This document shows, one piece after another, positions 25,770 through 37,420 of a stretch of DNA of 64,000 bases. Every line of letters begins with the position of its first letter. Positions within the stretch are counted from its first letter, which is position 1. The notes beneath the pieces are model-generated. The model saw only the letters and a program-made list of their open reading frames with translations, did not search any database and was not told where the DNA came from. The DNA lies in the NCBI RefSeq assembly GCF_901933205.1, contig NC_044584.1, positions 15,045,001 through 15,109,000 on the forward strand, in the 5' to 3' direction. The position numbers and the translations under genes were made by a program. The DNA is from Camarhynchus parvulus (lineage: Eukaryota; Chordata; Aves; Passeriformes; Thraupidae).

Positions 25770-28078
25770 TCTGAGCTGACTGTGTATAAAATAAAAACAG
25801 TACATACAGCACAAGCCCAAGACGCTTTCCAACTTCCACAAAGTCAATGCAAAGACTCCTCTAATTCATCTGGTGGCATTGCTCAAGCTGCCAGTAAATA
25901 AAAACCAGTGCCTGTCCCTCTCGTCTCCCTGCCTTCAAATCAAGGAAGGGGCTGTTGAGCACAGAATGTCACTGTCTGTTCCTCCCTAATCAAAGGTGAC
26001 AGGGAGGGAGTTCCCCTGGAATGCAGAAGGATTGGTTTTAGCCAGGTGTGCTCCCCATGCCCTGCTGGCACACCCCAGAGAAGCAGGACAGGACCCAGTG
26101 GGGCAGGACTGAGCACACACAACCAAGAATGTTTTCTAGAGCAGGCTGTAAGGTTTCAAGGTCTTTGAACAACACATTCTGCACCAAGAACTTTTCAGCA
26201 AGTTCTAGTGAAAAGCAGAAAATAAAAGTATCCCTAAGCCCTTTTATGGAAGGCACCAGCTTGTGAAAAGAGCTCCAGTGCATCAGCTGACAAACTTGTT
26301 GCTGTTTTTTGTTCTTCCTCCCTTCAGCTCCTGTCTCCTGATCACTTTGTTTATTGAGCCAGGTTGTAAGAACTTGGTACAAACCCTGTGACATTGTATT
26401 TAAAAACATGCCATATGTGTACTTGGTTTGAACAACACTGCTAATGAGAAATGTTGACCACAAAGACTTTGCCCTGATGATTCTCAAAACATAGCTCAAG
26501 TCCCTGGGATAGAGGATGTTCAGTCTGATATACAGTCATGGGATGAGAATGAATTTTACCAGCTGAGCACCTGCAAATATCAGCTGGTATAGCAAGATAT
26601 ACATTGAATTCCTCAGCATAAGGGGCTCTGTGCTTTGGGGAGCCAGTCTGTGTCTGTACAACCAGTGCTGGGCTGGCTTGTGGGACACTTTGGAGTCAGG
26701 ATCCCTTCACATCAAATCTTGGCTCTCACAACATCTGCATATGTGAACTTAGGCAAATAGTTGTTTCTATTCATACTAACATAAATTATTCCAATTGTCC
26801 AAACCAAATACTTGGCCAGGTTATGGAGCCCTCTCTTGCTCAGAAACTGTTTTGGTAAAAGGCTTGTAAGAAAATCAATTTTCTCCTCAGGATGGTGAAG
26901 ATAAACAAACTTTTATAACTAAAGCAGCACATTTCTAAATAACATAACTCTTTACAATTTATGTTGATTTAACTGGAAGGACATTTAAGGAAGTTTTGGA
27001 TTCTTTTGGAAATTCCTCCTTCGAGCAAGGAAACTTTATATGCAAAGCTGGTTCTCTATTAACACGTTCTCAGTTGCTACGTGGTTATCCCACGATGTGC
27101 AATGATTTATGAACACAGATAGGATTAACTCCGACCTTGTGAAAGCCAGCAACTTCCCTCTTCCTTTTCTCCTCACCTGAATAACTTACTGGACCCCTTA
27201 AACAAATTAAAGAAATAAGTAAGAGTGACTGGAAACACTGCTGGACTATTTAAGTAAGCCTCAGAGAACTTCACTGGATAATTTATTCTTGTGAGAAACA
27301 TAATGATCACCCAACAAGTTTGGTTAGGAAGGTGGTTTATCAGGCCACCTTGATATACTAGGGCAAAAAAATACACAGAACACCTCCTGATGATGGATTG
27401 CAAGATATATTAATACAGAAAAGGATTGAGATTTACTTTCAATAGTAGATTAAGGTGCTCCAATGCAGCCGAGACTAGTTCTTTTAAAACAACAGGGACT
27501 GAATTTCTTCTAGATAAGGACTTAATTTTTATTGAAAACCTACCACCTTCAAACTGCTTGAAAGTTGAGGCACTATAAAACTGTCAAATAACACCATTAT
27601 TAAAAGCTTTATTTGACAAATCTTCCACTGCTGGGATAACTTGTGTGTTTGCCTTCTCTCTCACATGAAATAAAATCATTCACTTATGCAAACTGCTGAC
27701 AGGAACGGAAACAAATGGGGTTCTCAGCACAGGGTGAAACACACTATCCCCTTTCTGCAGCTTAATGGAAACCAGAGTTATTCATAAATCATAAGGCAGT
27801 CAGACCAGAGAGCTGCTCTGCTGCTGGTTGCAGACTACTTGGGGGAAATGTTTGGGGTGGGCTCAGGAAGCTCTGTGTGGTGTTCTGGAGTAGCTGGGAA
27901 TTTTCAGGAGCAGCATCTGCATGAAACTGTCCAAGATATCTGAACTGAACAATATCTGACAACCAAATGTAGGATTTATTTTAACCTCATAACAAAAAGG
28001 TGTGAGTAGCTCTGCTAGATGGTCTGATAGTTAGCCTTTTATCTGTGACCAGTGACCTTTTGCTAGCACTTGCTATCG
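25770..28078. other. Non-coding stretch, nothing specific
   Basis: The largest open frame is 153 codons on the minus strand (26038-26499). It shows no recognisable domain and overlaps a 72-codon frame on the opposite strand. No repeats were recognised. Confidence 0.5.
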
Positions 28079-28146
28079 ATTCATAGATTTTTAAGGCCAA
28101 TAAGGACCTTTACACTTTTCTAGGCTGACCTCCAAATTAACATAAG
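28079..28146 (-). mobile_element. Ancient CR1-like LINE tail relic
   Basis: The words ATTCATAGATTTTTAAGGCC, then AAGGACCTTTA, then CTAGGCTGACCTCC follow the order seen in reversed 3' ends of old CR1-type elements of amniotes: a short tail motif, an AAGGGACC-like block, then CTAG.CTGACCTCC. The copy is short and diverged, with no coding part left. Orientation is inferred from the tail motif lying at the left. Another old amniote repeat with a similar 3' end is possible. Confidence 0.5.
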
Positions 28147-30592
28147 CTTGTGTGAGCTTTCTCTTGTGAGCACCACCTTAGAGCAGTCAGGTATGAGCAG
28201 CTGATGGATAAATGCCTAACAATATACCTGCCATGCAGGAGGGATTGAGTTGCAAGCGAGTCACAAACATTTGAGAAGATTTACCAGCTTCAAACACCTA
28301 TGAAATACTCCCAAATATCAGGAATCTCTGCATCTGGAAAAGCCTGGGGAAGTGTCTTTCTGCTACCCTTTTTAAATAAAAAAAAGGCTTGAGCTTCCTA
28401 GGCAAACCTCCAGGAAAGCTGCAGGATTATTAGGCAAGTAGGCAAATTCCTTCCTTGGGACACCCCCCCCCACCCCGAACACCCCATTTTTCAGCACACA
28501 CTTGGCCAAGAGAGTTGCCTCCCTCAGAGACTGATTTCATCACACATCTGAATTTTGTACTGGGGCAGCCTTTATGTGGTGTGGAAAATCCTGGTGATTC
28601 CTGAGTAGTCCTGGCTAAATTGTGGTGCATAAATCTGGGGCAGTGAGGCAAAACAAGGCACCCCCTGGGCTCTGGGGAGTCTCCAACCATTCACAGGCAA
28701 AGGCAGAGTGAGAGCAGGGGAAATAAAGACTTCCTCAGATCAGGCTCTATTTTAAATTGGAATTTAATAGAGAATTGAACTAGCAAGGTTAGAGAAACTA
28801 AATAAAACAAACTAAACAAAATTCATTTTCTCTGTTGTCACAAAGAGCAGGAAAAAAAACCCCAATAAAAGGTAGAGGGGATCTGAGCTCAATCACACTC
28901 AAAGGAGTGAGGCTGGAAGTCCAGCTGAGCCATTGCAGGAGCACCAGAACTCTAACACACCTTCTGTAATGAATTCTGTCAATCAGAGCAGAAAGTCCCA
29001 CTTGAAGTTAATGTTCCCTGAATATTTTCCCCATCTATTTTAAACTATGAAGCCTGGACCACTCCTTGGAGATCTGGGAAACATTCTACCTATTAAAAAC
29101 ATTATTTGGCACAAGTGATAAAACACTGGCAATAATAAAATTACATTTTCAGGACCCCATTTCACAAACCTTTGCCATGTTCTACCAGTACATCACACGC
29201 ACAGTCATTCTTATTGCTTAATACCTTGAGTTTTAAAATTTATCCTCTACTTTCTTACCAAATAATAAGTTGATGGTTTTTTTTTATTCTACCCTTGTGA
29301 CAGGCCATTCTGCTTCTGGCTGTACAGGATTAGCTACAATTTCTATCAGTAATTGGTAATCTAGATTTTATTTCTGCTCTGCACTGCATCTCTAAATAAA
29401 AACTGAGTTGAATTCCATTGAACTAGATTCAGTAAGTCCTGCAGGTTTGATAATATAAATTACAACTTAGCCCAAAGATATTTTTGGGTTTGATTAGCAG
29501 AGAAATATGTACATGCTCTTAAACACCCTCTGTCCATGAAAGCAGGAGAGCTTGTGGGCTGTAAAAGCATCATCACAAAGGTTAGTGCATGGCTGTGGGT
29601 AGATTAAAACACTCTTCTCTGCAGCATTTCATAAACAACCCACAGCCCTGCTTCTCTCCTTTCTTTGGTTCCCCTAAGCTTCAATTCTCTTCCCCAGAAT
29701 TTACCAACACAACTTCTGCTCCAGGAACAGAGCCAATGCAATACAAGTCATTCCTTCCCTTTTAATATTGTTTATTAAGGATGTGGAGGGGCAGGTTAGG
29801 GGATGGACTGTCTGATTTTTAAGATTGACCAGAAAATTGGGAACATCACTAAAATAAAAACTTAGGAGGTCAATTGCTCAACCTAATGAAAACACATAAT
29901 AATCTGATTTTTAGACTTAAAATAACATTTGGAAGCACCAGATGAAGTCAAGCCCTGGATGTCCGGTATTCGAATGTCTCTCAAACAGTGCACAAGTTAG
30001 AGGAGAACATACAGAGGGAAAACTGAGTGTGGAAAGGGAGGAAGGAAGGAAAACTGAGATGCAAAGGGTGGAAACAACTCATCAAAGACAAGGATAATAA
30101 ACCAGAGAGATCACAGATGTCCTGAGCTCCACCACTATGAGTCATCCTTTTTCACACACCACTGAATAAGTTGATGAAATTAATAGACTTGTAAAAGATA
30201 CTGAATTTGTTGGCATAATATTCTCCAAACATTGCTTAGGAGAGAGTATTTTGCCTCGAATTACTAATCATTTTATATCTCTTCTGGAATGATTATAACC
30301 CCATTATTTTTTCCTTTGAAGCAGAGCTACCTCTTCTTGTCTTCTCTACTCCCTTGCCACATTTTCACCTCAAGGAGCCCCTCAAATATTACTTGTTTAT
30401 TGCCTGTATTTCACTTTTCACTGCAAGCCTGAAAGGACTTAATGTTTCTGTAGGTCAGCCCAGCCTTCTCTGAAAAACACCAAGAGTGGTGTCACCTACC
30501 CAGTGAGTAATTTGAATTGTGGCATCCTCAGGACCCCCACTCTGGTGGGTGATCTTGTTCTGGGCTCTGGGTGGATGCTTCTGAAAAATACG
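28147..30592. other. Non-coding stretch, nothing specific
   Basis: Includes a C-run with an adjoining CACCCC at about 28462-28476, and AT-rich spacer. No genes or interspersed repeats were recognised. Confidence 0.5.
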
Positions 30593-30653
30593 TGAGTGAG
30601 AGAGAGAGAAAGGGAGGGAGGGAGGGAGGGAGGGGAAGGAAAAGAAGGAATGA
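30593..30653. repeat. (GA)n and (GGGA)n tract, G-quadruplex capable
   Basis: A GAGAGA stretch runs into six consecutive GGG runs separated by single A bases at 30612-30635, followed by further purines. Four or more G3 runs with one-base loops match the standard motif for a stable parallel G-quadruplex. The tract is also a purine mirror repeat. It is a microsatellite and probably variable in length. Confidence 0.85.
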
Positions 30654-30939
30654 AAAATATATCCAAACATTAGACTCCATTATTTTAATGGACCTTTTCA
30701 CCTACTCTAAAGTTTCAGATGAAAATAAACAATGATGATGGAGTAAATGAACGTGAGAGGGAGAAACACTGTGCAATGAAATGTTGTACATAGGAAGTCC
30801 TACTGTGGCAACTGAGTATTTTGTTTGTTCATTTATTGCAGACCCAAGAGCCCCAAACTCCTGTGGCACTTCAGGTGTTTGATTTTCTACTCCTTGGCTT
30901 TAATTGAGCCCACCCAGAAGGTTAATGCTTGCTTTATTC
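30654..30939. other. Non-coding spacer
   Basis: AT-rich sequence between the purine tract and the GC-richer patch. Nothing recognised. Confidence 0.5.
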
Positions 30940-31160
30940 CCACATGTGCCTGCACGGGGCTGAGTCCACAGAAAGCTCCTCTGTCCCCCCTGGGAGCAGC
31001 CAGAGGGACCCGAGCAGGCCTGAGGCCTCTGCCCCAGGATGTGGGGCCAGAACTTTCCCTCAGCCTGGCAGGCTCCTGTCTCTAAGGAGGCATCAGGCAC
31101 TGAGAATGTCCAGCCCCCTGCTGGAGCAGCACAAGGAATGAGCTGGGAACCCCACCAGCT
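30940..31160. other. GC-richer patch
   Basis: Composition rises in G and C, with overlapping frames of 66 to 86 codons on both strands. No domain or splice-bounded exon could be supported. Frames open on both strands over the same bases point to chance. Confidence 0.4.
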
Positions 31161-32905
31161 CCTTGGGGGATTTTGCCTGTGGTTCTCCGTTGCTCATTCC
31201 TCGTGCTGTCAAGCTTGCAGAGAATATAGATTTTCTCAGCCTGATAACAGAGATGGAATGGTAATAGGTAGTAGGAGATGAGAAAGTGTTAGAAGAGGAG
31301 CATTTTCAAGAAGTGCAAACTTAGCACTATTTACTGTGGTGTTTCGTGATGACTGACTGAAAATTCTTACTCAGATATAATGCCGTGTAACAAGAAAAAC
31401 TTGTAACAGCTACAGCATTTCTGGAATCCCTCTGCCAGGTTTTGTCAGGGGTTGAATACTTCAATTGGAAAAACAGGAAGGAAGATTTACAGGTAATCAT
31501 GTTGCCAAAAATAGAGGACTACAACAGCTGAAATATTGGAGCAGAAATTCCAGACAAATCTTTGTCTCGCAAATAACTTTACAATTTGTACCTCTAAAGA
31601 ACAGACAGAATATTTTTCAATTCATGAAGAGCTGTATGTGTGAAACAATAAATATTTAGTGTAAAAAGCAAAAGGAATGGGTCCTTTTCTGCTGGACAGA
31701 AATTGAGCACAATTTTTGAATCTCTGAAGATTCACTCAACCTCCACTGCAACCCAATGTGCTCTGTGGCTCTACCAGAACCTGGCACAACATATCTGAAC
31801 AATCAGAAATTAATATACAATTAGTGTTTTAGCACTAATAGCATAAAAGACAGCCTGAGTAACAATTCTGAAGTGGCAGCTTCTCACCTGGGTGGGTCTG
31901 GCAAAATGCATATTCCTGGCATATTAAAACATCTCCACTTCTGCTGCACAGCTGAGGGTGCCTCTGTACCCAGCTAAAAGGAGACAGCTCCCAGCTATCA
32001 AAGGCTGAGAGCTGCACACCGAAGTGAGAGACCTGGCCTTTGGTGGGAGAGGATTATTCTCTGAACAAGGATCTTGCAAAGCCATCCTTGTCATGCTGCT
32101 ACTCTGCAACACCCTCTGAAGGGATGGCAAAGCAGGGCCTGATGGTGCAGAAAAAAAAACCCTTTAGCACATTCCCATCTTTTTGGTCCAGACTAAAGCA
32201 GAGCTAACACTGAACTGTGCTCTCTGAGCCACGCTTTGCTCCAGTAGAAAACATAACCCCAATGCAAAGGAATAGCAAGAACAACTAAGGGAAAGAGGAA
32301 AAAAATATATATATTGCTCTATATATATTGAGAATCTTATTTTCTGGGGTGCAGAATGTAGAACTTGTCAGTCATATTCCAATATCTATTTCTGATTGAA
32401 AAACAGACCATGTCTATTGATGCAAATGCCTTATAAATATTTCCTTCTGTCAGCAGATAGACCATGTCGGTATTTCCTTTTTCTTATCTGCTAAGTGCAT
32501 TGATGCTATTTGTCCATAATTTACCTCTCAGCAGAAAATGAAAGCAGCACTTACACACCCAAGAGCTGATACTACAAACTTGCACTTCTGTGTAAATGTA
32601 TTTACACAGACGTGTTTGTACACACTGAGCATCACAGACATCTCTGGGAATTCCAAAAGATTCTGTATTTCACACATTATTTTTCTTCCCTAGGAAAACA
32701 CCAAAATGGAATCTCTTTCCCCCGAATCCCACTCTTGGCCCAGTCAGGACTCCATTCTGTTGTTTCCCTGTTTGCAGAGTACAGAGGCTGTCATGGGAAT
32801 AATGGGAATGATTCAAACCATTCCTACACCAGCCCAGAGCTTCTTTGGCTGTTGTGCTCTCAGTGACACAGGCAGCACCACTGGAGTAAAGCACTTAGAG
32901 GTGCC
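31161..32905. other. Non-coding stretch with short AT repeats
   Basis: Contains an ATATATAT pair near 32312-32332 and an A-run near 32151-32159. The frames at 32.6-33.0 kb overlap on both strands and have no recognised product. Confidence 0.5.
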
Positions 32906-32963
32906 ACATTTTAATCCCCATGCCACCTACACTTACATTTTAATCCCCATGCCACCCACACTT
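32906..32963. repeat. 29-bp tandem duplication, two copies
   Basis: The 29-base unit at 32906-32934 (starting ACATTTTAATCCCCATGCC) is repeated immediately at 32935-32963 with one T-to-C difference. A fresh duplication by replication slippage or unequal exchange is the simple explanation. Confidence 0.9.
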
Positions 32964-34867
32964 ACTCCTACTGATGTGGTTCTGCAACACAGCATTGAGG
33001 GCTCCTCTCACTGCTGCTGCCACTGAAACTGCCATGCTTTTAACAAGGATAAGGGTTGTGAGGGCATGCCCAGAATTTTACCTGCTTGGTAAAGCTTTAC
33101 TGAAGATTTTCAGCCCTTGTGTCTCCCCACATTGGTTTTGAGAAGGAATGTAAATTGTTTGTGTTCAGTGCTGCACATGAGGATTTGAACCCCAGAACGT
33201 TCCTGCCTTTGTGCTTGGACTGCTGAACTGCTACCCAAAGAACAAAGAAAATGAATATGATGGAGATACTCAGCAGGTCAGCAATATCTTTGAAGAGAGG
33301 GATTTAACTTAGACATTAATCAGTATATAATTGCTTACGTAGCATGCCCTTCTTCACTATTAATGATTTAACATGATGATTTACCAAGGCACAGAGAGAA
33401 TGCCTGGATGGAGGGAGAAAAAGCACAGAAATATAGCCTGTGGTATTCCCTGCCAGAGAATGAATCTACCCATGCAGGAGTGTCAAATTGATAATGAAAG
33501 ATAAAATGTATGGGGAGCCCAAGAGGCTACTTTACATATTGCAGTGAATAATGCTGCTGCTCCCTGTGCCCATTACACTGGATCAGCTTGCAGACAATGA
33601 CAAAAAAAATATGGTGATCCCACTTCATTCACAGGAATTGTTTTCCACTCAGGATAGCATTTCCAATGAGCAATTCCTTATCTAGACATGTGCTAGTGAA
33701 CAAAATAAAGCAAAATCAAATAAAATACATGTTGTAAATAAGACGTGAGTACAACAAGATTTCCTCTTTTAATATTAACACCAGGCCTCTAACTATTTGC
33801 CTTCCTAGAAATTGCTGTGTTGATGGTTTGGCTGAAAGAAACTTCCCATTTAAACAAGAAATTTTTATCTGCAGAGACTATTTTATCCTATAACAGTGGT
33901 TTTCAAGTGGTTTACTCTTGGGCAGTTGAGGATTATTTGTAATTAATCCATAAAAGCAATCCAAGAAACTGAAGCCTACTATCAATAGGTTTAAATTTCC
34001 TTAGAGGAGTTTGGATCTCCAGACTAGAAAGTTCTTAAAAAGCATATATCAAAGATGGTTGAAAAAAACATTGATGTAGGAGAATACTATGTACAAAATG
34101 TTCTGTTAAATCTGCTGGTAACTTAACAGTGGGATAGTTTGCTATCCCTAGGCACATGACCTAACAATTAGCATCCCAAATTTCTGTGGAAAGACTTAAA
34201 AAATATTTAGTGAAAACTGTGAGAAGAGAAACATTTACAGGAGATCTCATTTGGATCACCACAAAATTCAAAATCTCTGAAAATTTCCCTCATTTGATGT
34301 TAGAGTTATATTGAAAGTAAAAATATTCAACAACAACTTGAAGTTTTCTGTCACAAGAACCACAACATCCATTCTCCCCTTTTCTAGTGGGTAACAGGAG
34401 CAACAATAGCAATGTTGAATAACATTGTGACTGAGCGAAACAGAATTCATTCTATGTTATATTTGCATAGAATCAAATGTAATTTTATTGGTAATAAACT
34501 CCCATATTGCACATCAAAATTCATTTTAGGATCACCCACACACTCTCTGTGATTCATATCCTCAAAAAACCCCCAAAACAATGCAAAACAAATGAAACTC
34601 TAAGCTACCACCTATCATTCAAAACATTTTTCAGCTTTAGCCCCAAGTATAACCATAGAGATACCTTGTGTGAAAATATGATTTTACTGTTTATAAAATT
34701 TTAAGTCTCTATCATCATCTTAAAACAGTGGCTTGAAGAAAAAAAAAAAGTCACTATTTCCAAGTTCCTTTGTTTTCAAATTTGCATTCTGCTTGCATTT
34801 ATGGATTAAGAACCACAAAATTCTAAAGTAAATGGGGCAAAATTGTTTATAATGAACTAAGCTGTTG
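32964..34867. other. Non-coding stretch, nothing specific
   Basis: AT-rich spacer with scattered short frames (60 to 65 codons) that have no recognisable product. No interspersed repeat was recognised. Confidence 0.5.
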
Positions 34868-34890
34868 TAACATCCTCCTGTAGGATGTTA
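34868..34890. repeat. Perfect hairpin, 9-bp arms
   Basis: TAACATCCT at 34868-34876 is matched by AGGATGTTA at 34882-34890 with a 5-base loop. It is an isolated structure in non-coding DNA. The stem is too short for a microRNA precursor. Confidence 0.65.
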
Positions 34891-35704
34891 CTGTAGGAAT
34901 TAATGGATCCAAAAATTGTGAGCATGAGGCAGTAGGTGTTTCACACCATCTCAATTATCCATGGTCCAGTTTCTGATCAGTGGAGTGGTACAAACTGTGT
35001 GGGTTATTTTCTTCAAAGCCAATTAGGTTTTAGTTCCTGACAGTGGAATGAGTCTAAGTGCCCAGCACTGTGTTTATTGAGTGCAGCCTGCAATCCCTAC
35101 TCAAAGCACTCCAGCTGGGGCTGGTGGCTGCCCTTGGCGCAGAGGAGCTGCAGAGCTGCACTGCCCCTTGCAGGGTCCTCAGGAATGCTGTGGAGGCAGA
35201 AACATCCCCCTGGGAGATTCACCAGGTGTGGGGAGCTCAGACTGGTTCAGTTACCTGGGCAAAGCTGGGCTGAAGGGGTCCCTAATGAATCAACCTAGTC
35301 TGGAACCTGTCACCTCAGCAATCCAGCTGTAAACAAGGGGGATTTGTTACAAATCCCAGACAAGCTGATATGAAATGAAACGCAAATGCAAGCACCTAAT
35401 GTTGGGCTCCACAGGTTGCCTGAGCTCTGGTGCTAAATCCCTGTTCACAGCCAACCCAACCTGCACAAGACCAGCACTTCAAACCCCCTGCAAACACAGA
35501 CACCAAGGCATGGCTCGTGTCTGGGTGCTGTGGGGCTCTCCCAAGGGACTGAAGGAAGCCAGCTGCTAAAGGGAGCAGATCAGAGGCTTCCTGAGGGTCT
35601 GCATGGCACCAGGTCCAGCTGGCACTGTTCCTTCACACAGGGATTTGCACTACACAAAGTAGAATTCCTGCCTGTGCAAACATTGGTGCTGATCCTCACT
35701 GTGC
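34891..35704. other. Non-coding stretch with a GC-richer patch
   Basis: A patch at about 35090-35280 is richer in G and C and carries three overlapping plus-strand frames of 71 to 83 codons, one in each frame. That pattern is expected where stops are rare, and no product is recognised. Confidence 0.45.
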
Positions 35705-35750
35705 TTTCACTGAAATTCAGTGAAATTCAGTGCATTCAGTGAAATTTCAC
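35705..35750. repeat. Clustered short direct and inverted repeat
   Basis: TTTCACTGA at 35705-35713 pairs with TCAGTGAAA at 35717-35725 across 3 bases. The word ATTCAGTGAAA then recurs at about 35735-35745 and is followed by TTTCAC. This yields a small cluster of overlapping direct and inverted copies, probably from local slippage. Confidence 0.7.
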
Positions 35751-35984
35751 AGTTCAGCCAAAGCCAACCGAACTGGGCTAATAAATGAAATGCCCACGTG
35801 AGCTGGGAGAGGTTCTGGCATTATGGGCTTTGCTGGCAAGATGGAGCTGATGAGTTTAGCTTTAGCTAAGAAATTACAGCACTGGAAGTCACCCCCCAGC
35901 ACCTGAGAATGCTTGAGCTACAAGAGCATTTGACAGTTAACTCTGGAAAAGACATGACACAGTGATTAAAAGCATCTGGCCAAG

Positions 35985-36002
35985 ACACGGCCCCTGGTGG
36001 CC
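35985..36002 (-). promoter_or_regulatory. Candidate CTCF-like binding site
   Basis: The minus strand reads GGCCACCAGGGGCCGTGT, close to the core CTCF consensus (CCACCAGGGGGC) with a mismatch in the G-rich half. CTCF sites shape chromatin loops in vertebrates. One motif match in 64 kb can easily be chance, so the call is weak without binding or conservation data. Confidence 0.3.
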
Positions 36003-36829
36003 TCTTCCTCTGTTAGACTTTCGTCTCAGAGATATGGAGGAAATGGAGAGGGAGAGAAAAATGGATATAAAACTGCTGACACTTCAGAGATGATATTTCT
36101 AACTTATGAAATCCTAAAGCTCCTTTCTGCTAATACACTCTGCAGTGGTTAGCATTAGATCCACCTGGGACAATGGACAAAAAAAGAATTAACATAGCTG
36201 CTTCTTATTCCATCCACACAATCTGTTTCCATTTTAAAAGCAATTTTGTAAATTTCTCACACTCCTTTTATTTAATCAATTCTGATGTAGAGTATTAATT
36301 TCTAAATTGCATGAATCTTAAGTATTTGAATACCCCTGTGGTCCTAAACCCTCTACATCAGTCCCGTGCATTTATCTTTGTTAGTAAATGACACAGTGCA
36401 TAAAGAGTACAGTTAAAGAGTAGAAAGATCACAGCTGCTGTCGTATTAATATTTAGAGAGCAGATTTAATAAATACCATATCTCACTCTATGTTATTATC
36501 TGCATTAGTGCTATCAGGTTTTAAGGGAATTCACGAGATGGTTTCTTATCCATCAGGTTGTCAGAAGCAGACAAGAGGAAAATCAAATGTTCATTTACTC
36601 ACATCTGGTGTTCCACAGGGATCCGTGTTTAGACCCCTACTGTGTTTATCTGTATAAATGGTTTCTATCTATCATCTAAATCAGAAGAGTTTATGTGTAG
36701 AGCAAACAACATCAGATAAATATCCTTATCCACTAACTTGGTATAAAAGTACAAACCAAATGTACACAGCACATTGTAATTTCTGCTATATACTGAGGGT
36801 ATAAAACCCTCTTCCCTCTTCCACTTTTA
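36003..36829. other. Non-coding stretch, nothing specific
   Basis: AT-rich spacer without recognised genes or repeats. Confidence 0.5.
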
Positions 36830-37420
36830 TTTTTGCTCGAGGTTCATAACTTGATTTGCAACCAATTATTACTTTCCCCTTTTCCTCATGCCTTTTATCA
36901 TTACACTGATGCATAGCTTCTCTTTCTCTTGTACCGTATCAAGGAGCTGGAAAATCGGTTTTAAAAAGTGTTATAAATAGGTAACGCTGAATATAACATG
37001 AAAGAAAAGCAGATGTACCCCTGGAAATGAAATATTCAAACCAAGAGATATATTGCATCTTGCTGCAGGGGACCTGCCAGGGAGGACAGAGGCTGTGGCA
37101 GAGGCAGGGGATTGTGCAGTGCTTTTTGCTAATGCTGCCATTATTATTCTCCTCTCTCCACCTGATCTTTTTACGACGCCAGCTTCCCTCCCCAAGGAGG
37201 AGCTGGGAGATTTTTTTATGGGAAGAAGGGAGCAGAGAGAGACCATAAGCGAATGGATCTTTGATATCAACAGCCATTTTGGCTCGCAGTTTTTTTTTAC
37301 GTGAGTTACCTAAATTGTTTTACTTTTATGCAAATCTGGGTAATTAATGCATAAATATTGAGACCATGAACACCTGTGATTTCAGTTCCCATCTTAAACA
37401 GCTCTATGGAGCTGCTGCTC
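36830..37420. promoter_or_regulatory. Candidate conserved regulatory element
   Basis: This block keeps isolated CpGs (in GCTCGAGG, ACCGTATC, GGTAACGC, TTACGACGCC, AAGCGAAT, GGCTCGCAG and TTACGTGAG) in DNA where CpG is otherwise rare. It has a perfect octamer ATGCAAAT (37328-37335, a POU-factor site) directly followed by TAATTAATGCAT (homeodomain-like core), plus well-mixed sequence with no repeat character. These are hallmarks of developmental enhancers. The overlapping frames of 73 to 112 codons on both strands show no domains. Without alignment the call is inference. Confidence 0.35.

Noticed and set aside
25561..25839. Ser/Leu/Pro-rich 92-codon minus-strand frame
   Set aside because: Largely a translation of the GA-rich purine tract.
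26038..26499. 153-codon minus-strand frame as a gene
   Set aside because: Overlaps a frame on the opposite strand and shows no recognisable family.
34868..34890. MicroRNA precursor
   Set aside because: A 9-bp stem is far too short for a pre-miRNA.
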